The notes under the pieces: generated by a model
Databases searched by the model: none
What the model was told of the DNA's origin: nothing
What the model saw: only the letters and a program-made list of their open reading frames with translations
Program-made: the position numbers and the translations under genes
Assembly (NCBI GenBank): GCA_013176395.1
Contig: JABMLP010000005.1
Coordinates: 1,612,001 to 1,676,000 of the forward strand
Direction of reading: 5' to 3'
DNA from: Venturia oleaginea
Taxonomy: Eukaryota; Ascomycota; Dothideomycetes; Venturiales; Venturiaceae
DNA length: 64,000 bases
Part shown: positions 31,697 to 44,412 of the stretch, in pieces
Numbering within the stretch: the first letter of the stretch is position 1
How the letters are laid out: each line of letters begins with the position of its first letter

Positions 31697-32521
31697 TGGT
31701 CGAGCTGTCCATAATGTGGAAATGAGGAGGAACGAGAATTGGCAAAGTTAGATTTGGAGTTGATTGTTAAGATGGTGGAAGGATTTATCGGGCTTACTGT
31801 ACTAATTGTTGGCGTTAGATGGAATATTGTGAAATAATGATATCCATGCTTGATAGTTGGGAAATGATGATTATGTCGTGTTGAATTGAATGATTTTGAC
31901 GACTGGTTCCTGGATGTGGGTTGTGGGTTGTGGGTTGTGGGTTGTGCTAATTATAGGCTCGTTGCCACGACCAGGATCTCCAAGGACCAGTGCCTTTCAC
32001 ATACGAGTTCTTGTTCGGTGAAGTGGTTAAAGTTCCGCTGAGTGGGAAAAGCTTGAATCACAAGCAAGGGCTGAATGTGTATATCGAAGTTTGAAATGGT
32101 TCTAGAAGGAACCTACACAGTAATGCTGCGTGCATTGTTTTGGTTGTTCTAGGATGTCGGCGGCATCTTAAAATAGGTGGGAGGCTTAGACTTGGACCCA
32201 TCCGTGAATGGAAACGACCTCTGCATCGAGGAGAACGGAAATGGACGAGCTATTCCATCAGCCGGATCTCCTTGGCTTGTATTACTGCTCCTCGCCATCG
32301 GCACTCGTTTCTGAAAAGACATCGTACTCCCCGTCCTCCATCTCACCCATCATCTCCGTAGTCAAGCTTGAATTCACCGGCCAGCAATGCAAGGACCCCA
32401 ATCAACAAGCTCACTATCATATCTTTCATCCGCAAATCAATTATTATTCCACTCATCCTCTCTAATTCAATCTGCCTTTTCCCAAACCTGTACGTAATCG
32501 TCCACCAGGCCGACAACCTCA
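31697..32521. other. Intergenic with TTGTGGG-type heptamer repeats
   Basis: 825 bp without a convincing gene. A run of four heptamers (GGTTGTG/TTGTGGG) lies at about 31915-31947. No promoter motif was singled out. Confidence 0.5.
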
Positions 32522-33604
32522 ATGAACCATGGCAATACTATCGACTTTGCATGCTATCCACATCCATCTCTCCAACCATCCCCTTTAGAACATTCTCCCA
32601 TTAGCCCATTACAATCTGCCTGTGGCTCAGCGACTTCCCCAGCAAGCCCACACTTTCAAAGAAAGCCTACGAGATCGAGTACAGTCTGTCTGTCAAGCAT
32701 TGAAGAACGACAATTTCTACAACCTCAGGAACAACCGCAACCTTACACTGCATCTTTACCTCTTGAACCAGTACCTCGATCAGTACCTCGATCAGCACCT
32801 TCCATCCAGACTTCCTTCCCAGAATCTTACGCTTGGCCATATCCTATACCGCACCGGGAATATCTTCAACCTCAACACGCCAACTTCAGCCCTGTAAGCA
32901 GCAATCCATACGACTCTTGGCAAACCCGGAACAGTCCGCAGTACATGACTTCACCGACGAGTTACAACAGCTACCCTCCTCCGGACCTATTCGGCTTCGA
33001 AGCCGAATCTGCTCGAGGATGGTCAGGATCATCAGCTCCAGCTGCCATACAGAGCCCAGTCGCCCCAACAAGAGCTGAAGCTCTCCCTCTTCGACTATCA
33101 GCCACTAGGGCAGCGTCGAACTTCCGGCGCCAGAGCGAAGCAGTAGACGAGTTCACATCACCATCCGATTTCGCTCTCTTTGTGGAAGCAACATCGTCAC
33201 TCAGCATCAACGCAATTGCGCCGAGCAATTGGTCCTCACCGCGCCTGAATCCTCCACCGCCACCTCCATCCCGTTTACTCGCCCCACTCCCACCACTTCC
33301 ATACCAGCAAATGCGATCACACAGTTCTCCAGCAACTACCAATCGTCACCTTGCTCGCCAACCAAGTCGCTCGCAGTTGATTGCCGAGGCCTTGACGGGA
33401 CTGGATCACGAGGATAGGATGAGAGCGGAGGTGAGATTCAATGGTCCGGACGAGGATGATTTGACCCCTGATGAAAACGACGATGACCTGCCGGATTATG
33501 CGCAGTCTCAGGCGGAGGCCAGTGCGCGGTACAGACGGGAGGCGGCAAGAAGAGCCCAGGAACTGGATGCGGCGTGGTCGAGGGCTAGGAGGAGACGAGG
33601 ATAG
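32522..33604 (+). CDS. Disordered Pro/Ser-rich protein with LPDYAQSQ tail
   Basis: Single-exon 360-residue frame from ATG at 32522. The first 200 residues are Pro/Ser/Gln-rich and unstructured (SPLEHSPISPLQSACGSA...). A proline cluster (LNPPPPPPSRLLAPLPPLP) may bind SH3 or EVH1 domains. The C terminus is acidic, then helical: DENDDDLPDYAQSQAEASARYRREAARRAQELDAAW. The LPDYAQSQ-plus-helix ending is one I associate with conserved hypothetical proteins of ascomycetes. No enzymatic motif was seen and the function is unknown. Codon use is similar to neighbouring genes and there is no sign of an intron. Confidence 0.6.
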   Translation: MNHGNTIDFACYPHPSLQPSPLEHSPISPLQSACGSATSPASPHFQRKPTRSSTVCLSSIEERQFLQPQEQPQPYTASLPLEPVPRSVPRSAPSIQTSFPESYAWPYPIPHREYLQPQHANFSPVSSNPYDSWQTRNSPQYMTSPTSYNSYPPPDLFGFEAESARGWSGSSAPAAIQSPVAPTRAEALPLRLSATRAASNFRRQSEAVDEFTSPSDFALFVEATSSLSINAIAPSNWSSPRLNPPPPPPSRLLAPLPPLPYQQMRSHSSPATTNRHLARQPSRSQLIAEALTGLDHEDRMRAEVRFNGPDEDDLTPDENDDDLPDYAQSQAEASARYRREAARRAQELDAAWSRARRRRG

Positions 33605-35556
33605 GATTGAGGGGAGTAACTGCCCTGTGAGAAAGAAATCACATTGGGGTCCGTGATTTGGATAACGAACACTTTTCGAAAGCAGGGCGATTCGGTACAG
33701 TCCATTCTTCGGGAGCCCAATATTTTGGGAGATGCAAGTGTGGATTGTTGTTTAATATTGCATTGTCACTTGTAGCGTTCTGGCTTTTCTCTTCCTTCTT
33801 TGCTTATGTTGTATACACCACCAGTCGCTCGCATACCGTTTCTCGATCAAATCAACCGAAGAGACATTCTTAGAGCGTGTCTAAATCATAACTATCTAAC
33901 ATCATTCAACGCTCTATTCTTTCCAAAAAGATCTCCATGTCACCTGCGTCCTCCTTCGAAATCAACAGGGCCACAGAGGACAACAAAACCAGAAGATATC
34001 AAATTACACGAGCTACGATTATATCAAGCATACGCAACGTGAGTCATTAAATTACCCCGGATTCACCTGCATGATCTGGCGTCGTTCCTCGATCCCAGAT
34101 CGCATCCATAGTTCACCTAGTGGCCGTTACCAAGGCTCCTGTTGGCTTTGGCCCCCAACCCAAGCACCACGTCCTGTGTCATGACGCCGTATGGCTCCCC
34201 GGTTCACGGTAGGATCCATTTGATTTGCGAGGTAAATCTTCTGGTCTCTTATGCCTGCTGCTGCTCCGGGATCGATTGCGTACAATGTTTTTTTCAACTC
34301 CTTCGACTTTTGCGGGCTCATCACTCTCATCAATGTCTCTTGGTCACTCCTTTCTCTATCATGCTCTCTCCTCGGCTCGGAAACCCCCCATCTGTAGCCC
34401 ATCTGTAGCCCATCTGTAGCCAGTACAATTCTACTCCGTCGTTATCACAAGAGTATTACCTCCGTATATATGACACTGCACCCATCATGTACCCAGAACC
34501 CCCACGACCACCAAAAGTCCTACTACCTTGGCTCCTCTTATATCCCTCTCCCCTTTTGAATCAACAAAACTTCGGCCACAATCGGGAGGATTGGGGACAG
34601 ATTTGGCTTCTTATTCAAGTACGTATTATGCGCCATCACTCCAGAGTATACTCCTACAGTATCGTGGACATGGAAGTATAGCGGTGTATGTCAAGCTATG
34701 GTGTACCCCTGATATGCAATATGTCCTTGATGGTGAGGAATCTTGCGTCACACATCCGGACGAAATGGAAGGCCGTGTTCGAATAAGTGCTAAATGGAAG
34801 CGAGTCCACCATGTAATACTTGGCCTTGCGATTCGCCTAGCGGAAACGTAGCGGCATCTTTTAGTATCCCAGTTTGTGCATTATCGCTGAACACTGGAGT
34901 GACCACTTCCAATCATAGCCTATCTTACCTTCTTTCACGTCACCCTAATCAGTAAGCAGACAAGACCACATTGGATTCATCAAGTCTTACTCTTCTAAAC
35001 AAAAGGATCGCAAACCCACCAGTGTCCCACCCATCCATATCCCAAGCTCTTCGCTCCCCAACATCCCAATCATTTCTAACAACCAACAAGCCTCACATGC
35101 ACGCGTCAACTCAACAGATCGTTCACACACAGCGTGCAAAAACGGTCACGAAAAAGGATACCAAGAGTCTTGAATGAGAAAGACACATCTATCTCCTCTA
35201 TCTTTCTCTTTGAAAACATCTTTCTACAGATCATACCCTTAGCCCGAAATAAGAGGATTACAAGAAAAAACCACCATGACCTCGCGTCCAACCATCAGCC
35301 CCTCAAACTCCACCGAGCCTCGTCATGTCCAATCATTGTTGCACCAAGACGTCTAATCCAGCCTCATGTCACTTATGCGATCAATAGGACTTAGCCTTGT
35401 TCAGTCCAAGCCCGAAAAGATCAGCTCCATCAGCCCAGTCTTGTACTTGTCCACGTCCAAGCCACGGACATTCGCATGCCGATGAGTCTGTTCTTGAATC
35501 ATAATTGACGACCAGAGTCTCCTCTCAACCCATTCACAATTCAGGCCCTCCATCGT
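33605..35556. other. Intergenic 1.95 kb
   Basis: Between converging transcripts. Three tandem 11-bp units CCATCTGTAGC lie at 34388-34420. The open frames at 34487-34851 have no recognisable homology and no sign of splicing, and I do not call them genes. Confidence 0.5.
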
Positions 35557-37736
35557 CTAGAAAGGATAACCACCGCCTCCTCTTGCTCGGCCTTGAGCAA
35601 ACGGATTGCCTCCTCCTCCTCCTCCGCCGCCTTGGAAGCTGAATCCCCCTCCACCTTGACCACCCATCATATTGAAAAGCATAGAGGGATCGATACCACC
35701 TGGTCCGCCGAAACCCTGCATACCACCGCCTCCAAACATGTCAGAAGGATCCTCGAGGTCAACTCCGGAATCGTAGCGCTGTCGCTTCCTGTACAACATG
35801 TTAGCAAATATCCCTGTAGGGGGTGACTCAAAAGTTAGGCACATACTGGGGATCACTCAAAGTCTCGTAAGCCTCTCCGATATCTTTAAATCTATCCGCC
35901 GCAGCCGCGTCATCGGGATTCTTATCAGGATGATGTATGATAGCCAACTTCCTGTAAGCCTTTTTGACAGCAGTCTCATCCGCATCCCTCTCAACACCAA
36001 GTATTTTGTAGTAATCCTTTCTCTTGCTCTTCTTGAGTTCCAATTCCGCGTTCCGTACTTCCTGTGCGATACCTGGTTCAGATGGGTTTGACTCAGCGAT
36101 GCTTTTGTATTCCTTGACCGCATTATCCCAGTCTCCAGATAGGCCTAGGGCTTTGGCTTTGGTCCTTCGGGCTTTGGTGTATGAAGGATCGAGCTGGAGG
36201 GCCCGTTCGCAATCGGCGATGGCGAAGGTGTACTCCTTCATCCTGGTGTAGCAGAGAGCTCGGTTTTGCAAGATCTTGGAGTTTGTGCCTTTGTTGAGTG
36301 GGTCCACTTCCAATGCTTGAGTGTATACTGACACTGCGTCTCGGTATTTGCCACTCTTGAATAAACCATTGCCCTCCTCCTTCATACGGTCCAGCTTCTG
36401 AACCATTCTCAAATATTTCACCGCGTCTCGGAAATCTGGGTCGCACTCTAACGCTTTCCGGAAGTGCTGTAGAGCCTTCTCATTCTCGCCTTGGGCGTAC
36501 AATGTTCGGCCTCGGAGAACAAGTGCTTCAGGATCTTGGCTGTTGTTGCGTAGCAGAGAAATTGCCATGTTCTGAGCTTCACCAAGAGAATTGACATTGC
36601 CCATCTTCAGGTAGGCCTCGCCACGCATCAGCTTCCACTTTCGCGGTCTGTCAACAGTGTATCCGAGCCCCTTCTCTGCTTGGTCTAACGCATGAATGAC
36701 CATTGAGCCCGATGTACTGTTTCGTAGGTGGTCCTTTGCCTGTGTGATATGTTGCAGCATCATGACTGCTGGAACCTTGTCCTTTGCGGACGCAGGAGGC
36801 TGGATCTGGTCATAAATTGCGAGCGCCTCTTCTGGTCTGCCCAAGCTCGTGTACACGCGCGCTAATCTGTGGAGGATCTTGGGGTTGTCGGAGTCCAGAA
36901 GATCTGCTGCTTTGGCATCCTCCAATGCCTCTGGGAATTGGTTGGCGGATATGTAAGCAGCGGCACGGTTGGAATGGTATGTAGCAGAAGTAGGGTCCGC
37001 ATCAACAGCTGTACAGAGGATCACGAATCAGTGAATGTTTCTGAATATTTCAGGATGGGACGACAAGGCTGCGGAAATTCATACCTTTGGAGTATTCCTG
37101 GATGGCCTTCTTATAGTCCTTTGCCTTGAAGAACTTATTTCCCGAGGCTTTGTGCGCTTCCGCCGCAACAGTGTCCTTTACAGGCGCTGGGGGAGGGGAC
37201 GGGGCCTTTTGTGCGGGTGGGTTTGTGGGTGTTCGGTGCGGAGGAGGTCTGGGAGCATCGTTCTCTCCCTCAGTCGGCGCAGAGCCATTCAGCTTTCCGT
37301 TTTCTTTAGCAGGCGCAGAAGAACTTGCTGGAGAAGAGCTCAAGGGGCTTGTGGGTGTGGAGGATGGGGAAGCGGCGAAATCTTTATCGGTGTCCATTGG
37401 CTGGTCAGCCATGACGGACATTCTCGAGAGTCGTCGTAATTCTTCTGGAGGGAGGTTCAGCGGGTGCGAGTCTCGGTCTTTCTTCTTCCTGGACGACTTG
37501 GAGAAGGGTTTTGTTGGTGAAGGGTTCTTGGAGCGGGTGCCGGTGGTGGAACTGGATGATTTTGGAGTGCTGCGTCTCTCGCGTTCTTTGTCACGCGAGC
37601 GGGAAGATGTGGAAGGTTTCTTTTCAGGCGAAGCGGGCGGTGTTGGGCGCGGCGAAGAGGGGAGAGGGAGCTGTGGAGTGGGCGATTGTGTGTTTCGCAG
37701 CTCGTCGGCCGTCTTTTTCTTGCTGAAGATATTCAT
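35557..37736 (-). CDS. TPR and J-domain co-chaperone (DNAJC7-like)
   Basis: Three exons (37736-37085, 37008-35847, 35788-35557), 681 residues. The N-terminal 190 residues are disordered, basic and Ser/Pro-rich. TPR arrays follow: [22 protein letters not shown] starts the first and [25 protein letters not shown] the second cluster. A J domain with the HPD signature ([15 protein letters not shown] ... IIHHPDKNP) comes next, then a Gly-rich end ([11 protein letters not shown]). The J domain stimulates Hsp70 ATPase, while TPRs dock Hsp70/Hsp90 tails, so it should pass clients between the two in the cytosol. The long disordered N terminus is absent from the animal relative. Introns are 76 and 58 nt. 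Confidence 0.9.
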
Positions 37737-38507
37737 CGGAACGGTTTTGGGTGCTCTTAGTCGCTAACTGGTTAGGGTACCTACCCTACTGCTTTGTCCT
37801 GGGCCTGTGCCTGTCGGATGGTAAGCAAGAACCTTGAGGAAAGAAAGCTGAACAAAGAGGCCTGGATGCCTGGATGGTCTCAGTGACTTCAAGTTGGACT
37901 CTGCCCTGGCCAAGTCCAGTCCGGAGTCGTGGCTGAGATGATGTGACAGGTTTGGCAAAGGAGGTTTTCTTCTTGCCAAATACTCCAGAAGCTTCGGCGC
38001 AACAAGGGCTGAACTCTATCAATACAGTATTCCCACTGAACTGGAAAGGTAAGATACAACAAATGCCGTGGCCAACACAACAACAATTGTTAGTATCAAC
38101 AGTGCCAGGGCAAACCAGACGCTGCTGCGACTTCACGCCATTGTGATTCGTCACTGTCATTGGGAAATCACCATCGCCAGCCACCTGTTTGTTGTGGATT
38201 CGCTCTCCTCATCTGCCCCTCTTCTCTTGCTTATGTTCTGTTCTCGGAGCCATCCACATCGCGAGCTTCGTGTCCGCAATGACATCCATCCGTTGCATGA
38301 CTACAGTTGGTATTTTGTCGGAATAAAGTCAGGTTCAACAATCATTTTCCCTGGTTTGCCATGTCCATGTCAATCCTCGTTGGAGTCAATTCAAGGCATG
38401 TACAGAAGGTACAGTCAAACAACAAACAAGTGGATCGAGCAGAGCCATGTATGTGTAGGGAACGGCGCTGAAAATAACGTTTACACCAAAGCGATGCTGC
38501 ACTCCTC
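37737..38507. other. Intergenic, DnaJ promoter side
   Basis: 771 bp between the start of the co-chaperone and the 3' end of the hydrolase gene (both minus strand). No gene or clear element was recognised. Confidence 0.5.
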
Positions 38508-40260
38508 CTACGACAACTTCTCCGCCTTCTCAATCAAATCCTCCACCCAGCCATTGAAAGTCTTTCTCATCTCAATCGGCAAAACGTGTCCCTGTCCAGG
38601 CTCAAGCTTGATGGTTATGCCACTATCCTCTCCACCAAGACCTCTAATCAAAACATAGACGTGCGGAAAGGTTATCATCCTGTCGATTCCACCGTGAATA
38701 ACCATGATCCTTTCTCTCCCGACCTGGTCTCCCAACCATGACAACTGCTCTGGCGACTTGTGGTGCCACCCAGCGGCGAGAGCTTGAGATATGAATCCGC
38801 TCTTAGTGTAAGACACCGTGTCCATTCTCTTCGCCACTTCACCCGCGCCAACACGATCGCCATTCGTGGGAAACTTCTCCTTGACAAACTCGGATTCGTC
38901 GGGACAAGAAAGCCATTCTGGGCTGAAGAGATTGGCTTTGATCATTGCTACCTGGGCATCAAGGGAACGAGGTATGAACAGATTAATCCTGTTCCGGAGA
39001 TTTTCGATGTAGCCGACCGTGTTTTCGATGGCTGCTGCTGTTGAAACGAGAGACAATGAGGCTATCCTCTTCGGAATGAGCAGACCTAACTCTTGAGATA
39101 TCATCCCGCCCATGCTGCTGGGATGTTAGGGCGGAGGTCTATATTTCTCCATCTAGAATGGCATACCTTATTCCAACAACGTTCAATTGTCTCTCTTTCG
39201 TCCACCCAAGATGGTCAAGAACTTCTACCATGTCTTTCGCCATTTCCGAGGTCGAATATCGCATCAGGGGCTTGTCCGATTCTCCGATTCCTCGATTCTC
39301 GATTAGCAGGCAGCTGTATTTGTCGCCCTTTGCGTGGCCAAAATCCCGAGTTTGTCTTTGCCATGCTGCTTTCGTGCTCCCCAATCCCATGATCCACTGC
39401 TTCTTGTCAGCCTTTCAAGCATTGCTGGTGTTGTCAAGAAGCCCCGGTGATTTTATGGGGGAAGGAATCGTCGATGATCACATCGTAACAGCAAAATCGT
39501 GGTGAAGCTGAAGTAGAACGGCCGTCTCCTGCTGAGGATCGATGGTCATAGCTTCTGGCGACTTCATGTTTGAATGCGCCAGGATATTATCAATATCAAT
39601 TTTCTAGGCTAGTAGAGATCCATTGCAAAACTACCCTCGCAATTCCTTGAAGTCGCATTGCAAGGTCAGTCCTCAGTTCGTGAGGTGTGTACTAACGCCC
39701 AACTTCATAGTGGCAGTGAAGATTTCCGGGGTGTCAATGATTCCCAAATTCGATTCAAGTATTATACGAGATAGGAAAGTGGAGTCGTATACTCGCACAC
39801 TTTTTTGGAGCACGAGGGGGCATGACGGGATCGGACCTATAGTATATTTATGGGGGGTCTCGGGTCACAAGGCTGTCGATCCGTCTGTGATGCTCGTACT
39901 ACTCTTTAGGATTGAGAATTTACGATCATGACTCACCGTGGCTTCGATATCGATTATCGAAAGCCGGATAAGTACAACTAACACTTCGGTACGGGTAGAT
40001 GCGAGATGGATTTATGGAAAATGACTTACGACAATATGTGAAGGTCCTTTCCCGTGAACTTCGTAGGCAATATTGATAGGGCCACCCCGATCTTTGGCAG
40101 CAGCGACTTTCCCTTTCTTAGTAGGAGTAAGTTCCCAGTTAATGTGTGGAAACTCTGGGTGATGTTGGAGTTGTGCTGCTGATAGGGGCACAGCCTTGGT
40201 GGTCGGCCTATCATTGTCAGCCTTGTGGGAACCCTGCTGAATTTTTGTTTCTGCATACAT
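38508..40260 (-). CDS. Alpha/beta hydrolase-fold protein
   Basis: Three exons (40260-40030, 39396-39167, 39114-38508), 355 residues. The fold motifs are in order: INIAYEVHGKGPSHIV, WIMGLGSTKAAW (oxyanion-side loop), ENRGIGESDKP, the nucleophile elbow GISMGGM (Ser completed across intron 2) and the terminal catalytic His in EPGQGHVLPIE. It belongs to the AB_hydrolase_1 family, and the substrate cannot be deduced. Intron 1 (39397-40029) is 633 nt, more than ten times the local norm, and contains two hairpins. The splice is supported because HIV joined to WIMGLG restores the family sequence. Confidence 0.85.
39397..40029 (-). other. Exceptionally long intron 1 of the hydrolase gene
   Basis: GTAAGT donor at 40029 and CAG acceptor at 39397. 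It contains a CTGGCG...CGCCAG hairpin at 39554-39583 followed by TATTATCAATATCAAT, and a second imperfect palindrome GGCTTCGATATCGATTATCGAAAGCC (in the 39941-39965 region). There is no coding exon inside that would match the family. Confidence 0.7.
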
Positions 40261-41359
40261 TACGAATCGAGATGTTGACGGGCTCTGAGGCAGTGGAGGA
40301 AACGGTGAGAACGTTGGGCAGAGACGCGCCCCAAGCTGGCTGCGGTTGAGAGTTGTTTCTATTTCTCGCAGGCCTGAGCGTCGGACGAATAAACACGCCC
40401 CGGGGGATGACCGTTGCGGAGGAAGAGAGTGAGAATGGGCGTTTGGGTTTGATTCATTGATGACGTGAGGGAGGGCTGGGGAGATGGGCTCGTGATTCAG
40501 TTGGACTGTGAAGATGGGTCGTGTCTAGGCAGTGGATTTGATAGAAGATTTGATGGAGTAAGAATAGGAGGACTACGAGTAAATAGCAGCAGGTGGAGAG
40601 GTGAATGGTGAGTGGTGAGCATCCTAACGAGTGTGGCGCATTGATACGTTGAATCTCAAACATGTGCTCGTTGCAAATGGCCAGCGCTCTGTCAGACCAA
40701 CTCGATCCGGCCATCTGTAGATGAGGATCCAGGAGGGCAGCGCCAGCGCGGCAGCGGAGTGAGTGGAGTACTCTAGCAGACGATGCGCAGCCCGAGGGTT
40801 CCAAGACGCCGGGTCTATCACGCCTATGTTACCGTATGATTACACTCCACGTCTCACAACTAACTCCCTCCCCTTCCGATCCCTCGCCTTCCTCAGCTCC
40901 TAGTTCGTCCTCCCAGCTGTCCCCACTGACGACATAGCACAATTATCCCCAGTCCCCAGATCCATCAATCCCACCGGAATCAGGACCGCGTGAACCCTTC
41001 TATCAATCCGCTCGCTCTTCAGACTCCAGTCGCATCCTTCCACCTCCCAAGATTCTGTCTTTACCCTGGCGTAGCCACACCTGCATGACGCTACTCACTT
41101 CTAGTCCCATACCGTTATTTAGAGTCCTTTTATAGTCCACTTGCGACTTCGAATGCCCACTTGGCTTGCTTAACTAAAGTGCTCGCTTTCATCACTGTGC
41201 CTCCACCTCCTGGAAGAAGTTCGGACCGTCAAAGCCTGATACGAAACAGTTGAATCTCACCCAGACCGCCTACTATCACCTCACCTCGGTCCCTGTAACC
41301 CCTCCTGATTGCATTCGCATCTGCCCTACACGCCTGTGGGCGATGCTCACACAGCGAAC
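40261..41359. other. Divergent promoter region, hydrolase / Zn2Cys6 factor
   Basis: 1.1 kb between divergent genes. The right half (about 40840-41359) is C/T-rich and probably contains the 5' UTR of the transcription factor. No ORF is convincing. Confidence 0.5.
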
Positions 41360-44300
41360 ATGAACAATTACATGAAGCCCAACGCTGCCGACCCCTCGCA
41401 AGGCATGCAGTACTATGGCGCATCCCCGATGGCGAACCCTCCAGCTAGAATATACAATGGATATACCGCGAATGGCTCTCCAGGTGCTCAAGCGATGCCG
41501 CAGAACATGTACGCAGATGATATGTCTGCGTATGGACTGGATGATGGTGGAGATAATGGCGACCCGAAAAGGAGGAGGATAGCTCGAGTATGTTTTTTGA
41601 GGATGGACCTTGGTCTGAAAGCTGGGTGCTAATGCCAGTATAGGCTTGCGACATGTGCAGGAAGAAGAAGATCAAATGCGACGGCAAAATGCCGGCTTGC
41701 ACGCATTGCCAAAACTACAAGACCGAGTGTATATTCACCCAAGTGGAGAAGAAGCGCAACCCTCCCAAAGGGTAAGCGAGGAGACATTTGACAAAATCAT
41801 TCGCTAACCCTTCATAGCGCGAAATATATTGAAGGTCTCGAAAATCGTCTTGCCCGAATGGAATCACTGCTTCGGCTTTCAGGCGTCGTTTCAAACGAAG
41901 ATGCGGATGCGACGGATCTTGGTACTTTGGAAAAGAGGCTGGCAGAAAAGACGGCGGCATCACAACGGGAAGACACGCCAGCAAACCGAAATTCCATCTC
42001 TGCACAATCCAAAGACGGATCCTCGAATGCCAATACCCCACAACAGAATGTAACAAGCCCAGATATCGCAATTGAATCGCCAGAGCCTGACAAGGAGGGC
42101 AAGACGGAAGCAGAGGTTGAGGCTCTGTCGGATATGATGTGCTCTCTAGTGACGAACAATTGTGGCGAGACGCGGTATATTGGTTCGTACATCGATGATA
42201 CCCTTACTTCCAGGTTTGCGCTAACAAACACAGGCTCATCTTCTGGCTTCTCGATTTTTTCTCCTAAAGGAATACAATGGGTGAACGAGAAGACTGGAGA
42301 CAATTCCTTCCAAGAGATGATATCAACTGCGTCCGTGGACGACAACAAATGGATACACTGGAAGCCCGATGTATTTCGCGACATCTTCGCTCGATGTGTG
42401 TACAAACCTCTACCACCAAAGCATGAGGCTCTGTCACTTCTCAAAGACTACTTCGAGAATTTCAACTGTATGTTCCCGCTCTTCCACGAGCCCACTTTCA
42501 TGCACCTTGTCGACAAGCATTACTCGCGCGACCCATACGAAGGCTCGGGCTGGTGGGCAAGTCTCAACGTTGTACTGGCTATTGCACACAGACTGCGGGT
42601 GATGAGTAACCTAGTACCGCAGGATGAGGACCAGAAGGCTTGGGGCTATTTGAAAAATGCCATGGCGGTACAAACCGAGCTTACCATCAGGAATACTGAT
42701 CTCCTGAGCGTTCAGGCGCTCCTCGGAATGGCTCTTTTCCTCCAAGGCACTCCGAATCCCCAGCCATCATTCTTTCTCATTGCCGCCGCTATCCGCCTGT
42801 CGCATAGCATTGGCTTGCACAAACGTGGCTCAGGCTTCAATCTAAATCCAAGTGAAATAGAACAGCGCAAGCGAGTCTTCTGGATTGCGTATATGCTAGA
42901 TCGAGATTTATGTCTTCGATCAGGTAGACCGCCAATCCAAGATGACGACGACATGAACGTTGATCTTCCAAGCGAAAGCCCTCCCGACAACATCGGTAAT
43001 ATCCCGCTTGCAGATGGAAAAGGAAAGGTCAATCTTTTCCGCTTGATGTGTCAATTTGCAGCAATAGCAAGCAAAGTCTACAAGCAACTCTACTCTGTCA
43101 AGGCATCCAAACAATCTGATGGGGAGCTTCTCAATACCATCGGCGAGCTGGATAGGGAATTGGAAGATTGGAAAGACAGCATTCCTATCGACTTTCGACC
43201 CGAACATGAAATCAAGGCATCGCATACGCCTCTGATCCTTCACGTCGTTGTTTTGCATTTTGCATACTACAATTGCCTGACGACAATACATCGAATGTCG
43301 GTGCATCATGGATATTGGACAAGCAGGTTGTCCAACTATGCTATCCAAGGCCTCAACGCGCGTCCGCTCAATCCACGAGTTTTCTCGTCTGCAGCGCTTT
43401 GTGTATCCGCTGCAAGAGCCTCAATCCAGCTGATCAAATATGTCCCTCAAGGCGACTACGACTGCGTGTGGTAAGTGACACCCGTTCAATGAAGCCCGCC
43501 AAATACTAAAAACTACCAGGTTGGTTCTTTACTATCCCGTCTCCGCGTTGGTGACACTCTTTGCGAACATTCTACAAAATCCAACCGACTCTCGTGCACG
43601 TGCAGATCTCAAACTCATGAATCAAGTAGTGTCATTTTTGTCAGCATTATGTGCGGACGATGAAAATGCCAGCGTCCGTCGCATGCTCAGTGTGTGCTCC
43701 GAATTCGAGCGAATCGCCAAGATCGTTCTTGATAGAACCGAGAAGGAGTCGCATTCAAGGAGGAAGAGGAAGAACATCGAACCGACCAAAGACGACAAGG
43801 ACAAGCCGACACAGGTTACCACCCCAGCAGCACCCACTAGTGCATCCACCCCGAAACAGTATACACCCGCCACTCCGCAACCTTCGCAACCCGGGAACAT
43901 CCCCAATGTCTTTACGCCACCAGATTACAGTAAATTTACTGCCGAAGATGTCAGTCATCCTAACGCTACTTTTATATTTTCTCGAAGCTGACATGAATGT
44001 TTAGGGCTTTTTGTCGCTTACTGGCAGTCTGGCCAATAGTACTCCTGGACCGAATGGCACATCGACTGTGCAGAGTACTTGGCTCTCACCGCAGGCTGCC
44101 TCTGCTTTACTGCCAATGAGCGGCAGCATGTCAGGTGCCTCTCCCACGTCGACTGCATCCTCAGCAGTCGGCAACGGCTTCCCAGGAGAGATGAACATGG
44201 GAAATATGTTCTCGGGCCCCTTTGTTCCACAAGATCTATGGCAGATGCCGATGACTTTAGATTGGGACTGGGCCGACATGACGGGTGGTTACACCGGGTT

Positions 44301-44412
44301 CGATGACCCAAACGCAGCTAACGGGCTGGCCGCCAATGGGGTTCTCAACGATATTCCTACTCTACCTTCTGCGTTCGATGGCCAGAACAACGGTGGATCT
44401 GTCGGTCCCTAG
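41360..44412 (+). CDS. Zn2Cys6 fungal transcription factor
   Basis: Five exons (41360-41587, 41644-41771, 41818-43470, 43520-43949, 44005-44412), 948 residues. The start is the ATG at 41360; upstream in-frame codons begin only with TTG. The binuclear cluster [18 protein letters not shown]...C (C-x2-C-x6-C-x6-C-x2-C-x6-C, residues about 78-105) is split from the start by intron 1. A linker and a short dimerising helix follow ([18 protein letters not shown]). The fungal-specific middle region (PF04082 type) runs from about [19 protein letters not shown] to [12 protein letters not shown]. The C-terminal end is Ser/Pro/Gly/Met-rich with an acidic/aromatic DWDWADM segment, a likely activation domain. 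It should act in the nucleus; the target pathway is unknown. Confidence 0.9.

Noticed and set aside
34487..34851. Two overlapping open frames in the intergenic region
   Set aside because: Composition and lack of motifs fit chance frames. Neither has a sensible exon partner.
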